DNA of 6,052 bases. It comes from Ruminococcaceae bacterium UBA5450 (GTDB lineage Bacteria > Bacillota > Clostridia > Oscillospirales > Acutalibacteraceae). Location: contig DIQY01000033.1 in the NCBI GenBank assembly GCA_002424295.1, positions 1-6,052 on the forward strand. The letters run 5' to 3'. A program made the position numbers and the translations under genes. The notes beneath the pieces are model-generated. The model was given only the letters and a program-made list of their open reading frames with translations, did no database searches and was not told the DNA's origin. Shown here in pieces: positions 5,303 to 6,052 of the stretch (the stretch's first letter is position 1; every line of letters starts with the position of its first letter).

Positions 5303-5340
5303 GCAGGAGCACGGTTTTCTACCGCGCTCCTGCTTTTCTT
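5303..5340 (+). terminator. Strong intrinsic terminator between divergent genes
   Basis: GCAGGAGC and CGG (5303-5310, 5312-5314) pair with CCG and GCTCCTGC (5322-5324, 5326-5333) around a 7-base TTTTCTA loop, with one A/C mismatch. The stem is followed by TTTTCTT on the plus strand. A run of five A before the stem gives a T-tract on the minus strand too, so it could work in both directions. Neither flanking gene reads into it, which implies another transcript. Confidence 0.8.
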
Positions 5341-5393
5341 GTAATTAAACTTTATTATATACTGCTTTACTTCTCAGCCGTTAGAATTTAGGA

Positions 5394-5423
5394 TTGATTT
5401 TTGTTTTGAAAGTTTGTTATAAT
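5394..5423 (+). promoter_or_regulatory. Sigma-A promoter of the tetR-type gene
   Basis: TTGATT (5394-5399, four of six matches) and a perfect TATAAT (5418-5423) are 18 bases apart. A TG one base before the -10 (TGTTATAAT) makes it an extended -10 promoter. The start would be near 5430, giving a leader of about 28 bases that carries GAGGTG. The promoter lies after the terminator at 5303-5340, so the gene does not need read-through. Confidence 0.75.
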
Positions 5424-5457
5424 AATACTATGTAGAAAAAGAAAGAGGTGTAAACAA

Positions 5458-6052
5458 ATGTCGGATTCAGCAATCACCAAGCGAGCGTTAGCATCTGCCA
5501 TGAAAAGTCTCATGGAGAAAATGCCTTTTTCAAAAATTAGCGTCGGCGATATTTGTGAGCACTGCGAAATGAATCGAAAAAGCTTTTATTACCATTTTCG
5601 GGATAAATACGATTTGGTGAACTGGATTTTTTACACGGAATTTGTTGGCGCGGTTCATGATAAAAACTACGATGATGGCTGGTCTTTAATTGAAGACATC
5701 TGTGATTACTTCTACAAAAACCGTCATTTTTATATGAACGCCCTTGAAGTAACAGGGCAAAACTGCTTTCATGATTATTTTCAGTCTCTGTTACGGCCGA
5801 TTGTTTCAAATTATCTGTGGGAAATGATCGATAGCTCCGAAGATTCAGAATTCTTTGCTGTGTTCTTCTCTGATGCCTTTCTTTGCGCAATCGAAAGGTG
5901 GCTTCTTGCAAAAGAATGCATGCCGCCGGAAAAATTTGTCTCTCTTTTGAAATCTTCTATGAGCAGTGTTGCACGCAAAATTGTCTCTGATATGGAAGAA
6001 GAACCTCATCCAAAAGATCAAGCAGACTCAAAATCTCTACATAAAATAAATG
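5458..6052 (+). CDS. TetR-superfamily transcriptional regulator, DhaS-like (3' end beyond window)
   Basis: DNA-binding regulator of the TetR superfamily, in the subgroup annotated as DhaS-like or TetR with a TetR_C_8-type C-terminal domain. DhaS itself activates dihydroxyacetone kinase genes, but most relatives have unknown ligands. The 198 visible residues start MSDSAITKRALASAMKSLM. The helix-turn-helix lies at about 27-47 in ISVGDICEHCEMNRKSFYYHF, followed by the typical RDKYDLVNWIFYTEF. The rest (about 75-180) is a helical ligand or dimer domain with aromatic-rich YFYKNRHFYMNALEVTG. The ATG has GAGGTG 7 bases upstream. No stop codon occurs before position 6052, so the gene is cut by the window edge; the charged tail after about residue 180 suggests the end is near. 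No dha genes are visible, so its target is unknown. Confidence 0.85.
   Translation, partial: MSDSAITKRALASAMKSLMEKMPFSKISVGDICEHCEMNRKSFYYHFRDKYDLVNWIFYTEFVGAVHDKNYDDGWSLIEDICDYFYKNRHFYMNALEVTGQNCFHDYFQSLLRPIVSNYLWEMIDSSEDSEFFAVFFSDAFLCAIERWLLAKECMPPEKFVSLLKSSMSSVARKIVSDMEEEPHPKDQADSKSLHKIN

Larger units (their letters stand above)
5248..5340 (+). ncRNA. Putative small regulatory RNA (~90 nt), unrecognised family
   Basis: I recognise no known RNA family, but the stretch has the parts of a small-RNA gene. It has a consensus -10 box upstream, a 5' stem-loop from the palindrome at 5253-5269, and a U/C-rich unpaired middle (about 5270-5298). A strong intrinsic terminator with a U-tail follows. 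The terminator lies between two divergent genes, so it ends neither of them. The middle segment at 5281-5297 is the reverse complement of AGGAGAAATATGAAAAA, which looks like a Shine-Dalgarno followed by AUG; this would suit a trans-acting translation inhibitor. Alternatives are an attenuated leader of the tetR-type gene, or a bidirectional terminator that insulates against antisense transcripts. The start site is inferred. Confidence 0.42.

Noticed and set aside
5254..5393. Plus-strand open frame from GTG at 5254, about 45 codons
   Set aside because: No ribosome binding site; it runs straight through a strong terminator hairpin, and its composition is not protein-like.
5537..5911. Antisense open frame of 124 codons inside the tetR-type gene
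   Set aside because: It lies wholly opposite a clear TetR-superfamily coding frame and has low-complexity, Arg/Ser-rich composition typical of a shadow frame.

Overview
The window looks like the chromosome of an endospore-forming Firmicute, most likely of class Clostridia. The grounds are the spoIIAA-spoIIAB-sigF sporulation operon, low to moderate GC with AT-rich intergenic DNA, AGGAGG-type ribosome binding sites, and the protein families present. A placement near the Oscillospiraceae/Ruminococcaceae is only an impression from the short SigF and the DhaS-like regulator.

Layout. Six of the seven genes run leftward (minus strand). At the left (about 90-1495) are the forespore sigma factor SigF, its anti-sigma kinase SpoIIAB and the anti-anti-sigma factor SpoIIAA. 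Their reading frames overlap, and a candidate sigma-H promoter with a near-consensus Spo0A box lies upstream (about 1521-1575). A terminator at 1592-1628 separates this unit from a second leftward unit. That unit, transcribed from right to left, is xpaC (3807-5027), a telA-family gene (2627-3781) and metA (1661-2605). It has tight gaps of 25 and 21 bases and a near-perfect housekeeping promoter at 5058-5086. At the right edge a TetR-superfamily DhaS-like regulator (from 5458) runs rightward and leaves the window unfinished; it has its own extended -10 promoter.

How the genes work. SpoIIAA, SpoIIAB and SigF form the partner-switching circuit that restricts sigma-F activity to the forespore. 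XpaC and TelA-family proteins are a known neighbour pair in Firmicutes (xpaC-yaaN in Bacillus subtilis), associated with cell-envelope and toxic-anion phenotypes but poorly understood. MetA makes an O-acyl homoserine for methionine synthesis; its glutamate at position 111 predicts acetyl-CoA rather than succinyl-CoA as donor.

The most interesting non-coding stretch is the 5046-5457 gap between the divergent xpaC and tetR-type genes. Besides the two outward promoters it holds a third consensus -10 box, tandem 11-bp-phased repeats at its -35, a 17-bp palindrome, and a strong GC-rich terminator that serves neither flanking gene. Together these suggest an unannotated small RNA of about 90 nt (about 5248-5340), with a pyrimidine-rich single-stranded middle complementary to a Shine-Dalgarno plus AUG. 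No CRISPR array, transposon, tRNA or rRNA was seen.
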